Below are positions 6,956 to 8,490 of a stretch of DNA of 8,490 nucleotides, one piece after another. Position 1 is the stretch's first letter. Each line of letters begins with the position of its first letter. The position numbers and the translations under genes were made by a program. The notes below the pieces were generated by a model. That model saw nothing but the letters and a program-made list of their open reading frames with translations. It ran no database searches and was not told the DNA's origin. Source of the DNA: Chitinophagia bacterium (GTDB lineage: Bacteria > Bacteroidota > Bacteroidia > Chitinophagales > Chitinophagaceae); NCBI GenBank assembly GCA_010027295.1, contig RGVM01000089.1:1-8490 (forward strand), in the 5' to 3' direction.

Positions 6956-6990
6956 GCGCCTGCGATGCTACCCCTTACCATGGCTTGGGC
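6956..6990. promoter_or_regulatory. Very short divergent intergenic region between asnB-like and wbpB-like genes
   Basis: Only 35 bases separate the start codons of the two divergent genes. The stretch is not AT-rich and shows no clear TAnnTTTG or -35/-10 pair on either strand. At least one promoter must therefore overlap coding sequence or look unusual. A plus-strand ATG at 6980 in this gap is out of frame and hits a stop after four codons, overlapping the wbpB-like start. Confidence 0.35.
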
Positions 6991-7959
6991 ATGAACGGAC
7001 CGCCGACCGCTGTCGCGCCACGCTTCGCCCTCATCGGGGCCGCTGGGTACATCGCGCCCCGTCACATGCGGGCGATCAAGGACGTCGGCGGCCGCCTTGT
7101 CGCAGCGCTGGACCCGAGCGACAGCGTCGGGATCATCGACAGCTACTTCCCCGAGGCCGACTTCTTCACCGAGTTCGAGCGCTTCGACAGGCACATCGAC
7201 AAGCTCCGGAGGGCTGGGGATGGTGTGGACTTCGTCGGCATCTGTTCGCCGAACTACCTGCATGACGCGCACATCCGTTTCGCGCTTCGAAGCGGTGCGC
7301 ATGCGATCTGCGAGAAGCCGTTGGTGCTGAATCCGTGGAACGTGGATGCCCTTGAGGCGATCCAGGCCGAGTCCGGCAGGAACGTCTCGACAATCCTCCA
7401 GTTGCGCCTTCATCCGGCGATCGTCGCGCTGAAGGAACGGCATGCCGGTGGTGCCGCACGGGCCGATGTGGACTTGGCCTATGTCACGTCGAGGGGCCGT
7501 TGGTACCACCGGAGCTGGAAGGGCGACCTCGAGAAGTCAGGTGGCATCGCCACGAACATCGGAATCCACTTCTTCGACATGCTCACGTGGATCTTCGGCA
7601 CCGCGCACGAGGTTCGCGTCGGCACTGCATCGGCGTCCGCGGTTTCGGGCGTGCTTGAGCTCGAGCGCGCCCGAGTCCGCTGGTTCCTCTCGATTGACGA
7701 ACGCGACCTTCCCCCGCAGGCGCGTGCCGCCGGGATGAGGACGTGGAGGTCCATTGCCGTCGACGGCCACGAAGTCGAGTTTTCAGAGGGTTTCGCCGAC
7801 CTGCACTCGCTGAGCTACCGCGAGATTCTTGCGGGCCGCGGATTCCCGCTGTCCGAGTCGCGGGCGGCCATCGAGGTCGCGCACCGGATTCGGAACGCAG
7901 CGGCCACCGGGCGCCCCGAGGACACGCACCCTGCGGCGATTCGCGGGAGCGCAACATGA
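6991..7959 (+). CDS. wbpB: UDP-N-acetylglucosaminuronate 3-dehydrogenase (Gfo/Idh/MocA family, WbpB/WlbA type)
   Basis: This 322-residue NAD+-dependent enzyme oxidises C3 of UDP-GlcNAc uronic acid, the step before transamination at C3 in making 2,3-diacetamido-2,3-dideoxy uronic acids for surface polysaccharides. The N-terminal Rossmann fold (residues 11 to about 125) starts with [20 protein letters not shown], nearly diagnostic of WbpB/WlbA, then ICSPNYLH (84-91) and CEKP (107-110), with catalytic-type Lys109. The C-terminal domain has [14 protein letters not shown], and [12 protein letters not shown] (187-198), with the active-site His193 and Asp196, then ARVRWFLS and [10 protein letters not shown]. 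Length matches the family. I chose the ATG at 6991; a TTG two codons upstream is also in frame. The stop overlaps the next start (ATGA), so both are probably translated together. Family members usually work with an aminotransferase (WbpE) and acetyltransferase (WbpD). Confidence 0.94.
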   Translation: MNGPPTAVAPRFALIGAAGYIAPRHMRAIKDVGGRLVAALDPSDSVGIIDSYFPEADFFTEFERFDRHIDKLRRAGDGVDFVGICSPNYLHDAHIRFALRSGAHAICEKPLVLNPWNVDALEAIQAESGRNVSTILQLRLHPAIVALKERHAGGAARADVDLAYVTSRGRWYHRSWKGDLEKSGGIATNIGIHFFDMLTWIFGTAHEVRVGTASASAVSGVLELERARVRWFLSIDERDLPPQARAAGMRTWRSIAVDGHEVEFSEGFADLHSLSYREILAGRGFPLSESRAAIEVAHRIRNAAATGRPEDTHPAAIRGSAT

Positions 7960-8490
7960 TGGCTCACGATCCCTTTCATGTGCATCCGACCGCGATTGTC
8001 GACGATGGCGCCGCAATCGGCGAGGGGACGCGGGTGTGGCACTGGGTGCATGTGTGTTCCGGTGCCGTCATCGGCCGTCGGTGCTCGCTTGGGCAGAACG
8101 TGTTCGTGGGCAACCGTGTGCGCATCGGCGACAACGTCAAGGTCCAGAACAACGTCTCGATCTACGACAATGTCACGCTCGAGGACGATGTCTTCTGCGG
8201 CCCGAGCATGGTCTTCACGAACGTCGTCAATCCGCGTTCGGCCGTGTCCCGCAAGGATGAGTACCGAGACACCCGCGTCCGCCGTGGCGCAACCCTCGGG
8301 GCCAACAGCACGATCGTGTGCGGCGTGACCATCGGGGAGCATGCGTTCATCGGTGCGGGTGCGGTCGTCACTCGGGATGTGCCGGCCCATGCACTGATGG
8401 TCGGCGTGCCGGCGCGCCACGTCGGATGGATGTCCGCACACGGCGAGCGCATGGAGCTCCCGCTGAGCGGTTCCGGCGTATGGGTATGCC
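7956..8490 (+). CDS. wbpD: UDP-2-acetamido-3-amino-2,3-dideoxy-glucuronate N-acetyltransferase, WbpD/WlbB type (3' end outside window)
   Basis: This partial gene gives 178 codons, then the window ends in frame; full members have about 190-200 residues, so little is missing. The enzyme acetylates the 3-amino group of UDP-GlcNAc3NA using acetyl-CoA, giving UDP-2,3-diacetamido-2,3-dideoxy-glucuronate. The protein is a left-handed beta-helix with hexapeptide repeats: [20 protein letters not shown] (residues 9-28), [20 protein letters not shown] (38-57), [20 protein letters not shown] (63-82) and [20 protein letters not shown] (112-131). The loop motifs FTNVVNPR (87-94), RKDEYRDT (99-106) and the closing [11 protein letters not shown] (150-160) are characteristic of WbpD. 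The start ATG overlaps the wbpB stop by four bases; a GGGAG at 7945-7949 sits six bases upstream as a possible ribosome site. A second ATG follows directly as codon 2. The acceptor could differ slightly in related clusters. Confidence 0.92.
   Translation, partial: MMAHDPFHVHPTAIVDDGAAIGEGTRVWHWVHVCSGAVIGRRCSLGQNVFVGNRVRIGDNVKVQNNVSIYDNVTLEDDVFCGPSMVFTNVVNPRSAVSRKDEYRDTRVRRGATLGANSTIVCGVTIGEHAFIGAGAVVTRDVPAHALMVGVPARHVGWMSAHGERMELPLSGSGVWVC

Noticed and set aside
7815..8441. 208-codon minus-strand open frame opposite wbpB/wbpD
   Set aside because: Its regular Asp/Val/His repeats are the antisense image of the hexapeptide repeats of the acetyltransferase, not a real repeat protein.
1..8490. 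CRISPR arrays, tRNA/rRNA genes, transposase genes or IS ends
   Set aside because: I saw no regularly spaced repeats, tRNA-like cloverleaf, rRNA segment or terminal inverted repeats with a transposase gene.

Overview
The window is a high-GC bacterial chromosome segment (about 60% G+C by eye) carrying seven genes and almost no non-coding DNA. The best guess for the host is a high-GC member of the Bacteroidota/FCB group. Most starts lack a Shine-Dalgarno sequence, some leaders are AT-rich, two spots resemble the Bacteroidota -7 element (TAnnTTTG), and the exported GH20 hexosaminidase and the short XRE regulator with a coiled-coil tail look typical of that group. No rRNA or marker gene is present, so this is an inference.

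Left part (1-1672): a small XRE-type repressor gene (86-457, minus strand) is divergent from a gene for a SIR2-like protein (511-1524, plus strand) that keeps the residues expected of an NAD+-cleaving SIR2 domain. They share one short AT-rich intergenic region with a tandem ATTTGACA octamer. A third copy of the octamer lies beyond the far end of the regulator gene. This is the most interesting part of the window: a compact regulator plus putative NADase module, plausibly antiphage or otherwise toxic and repressed, with no partner gene visible.

Middle part (1673-6955, minus strand, transcribed right to left): an AsnB/AsnO-type glutamine-dependent amidotransferase of 612 aa, then a PLP-dependent cystathionine gamma-synthase/lyase 41 bases downstream, then an exported GH20 beta-N-acetylhexosaminidase. 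The first two are close enough to be co-transcribed. The hexosaminidase may have its own promoter.

Right part (6991-8490, plus strand): a WbpB/WlbA-type UDP-GlcNAcA 3-dehydrogenase overlaps by an ATGA junction with a WbpD/WlbB-type left-handed beta-helix N-acetyltransferase that runs off the window end. These are steps 2 and 4 in making UDP-2,3-diacetamido-2,3-dideoxy-glucuronate, a surface-polysaccharide precursor. The window thus cuts into the edge of an O-antigen or capsule cluster. The divergent amidotransferase beside it could convert such a uronic acid to a uronamide, as AsnB-like proteins do in some O-antigen clusters, or it could be an ordinary asparagine synthetase. No tRNA, rRNA, CRISPR array, insertion sequence or phage gene was seen.
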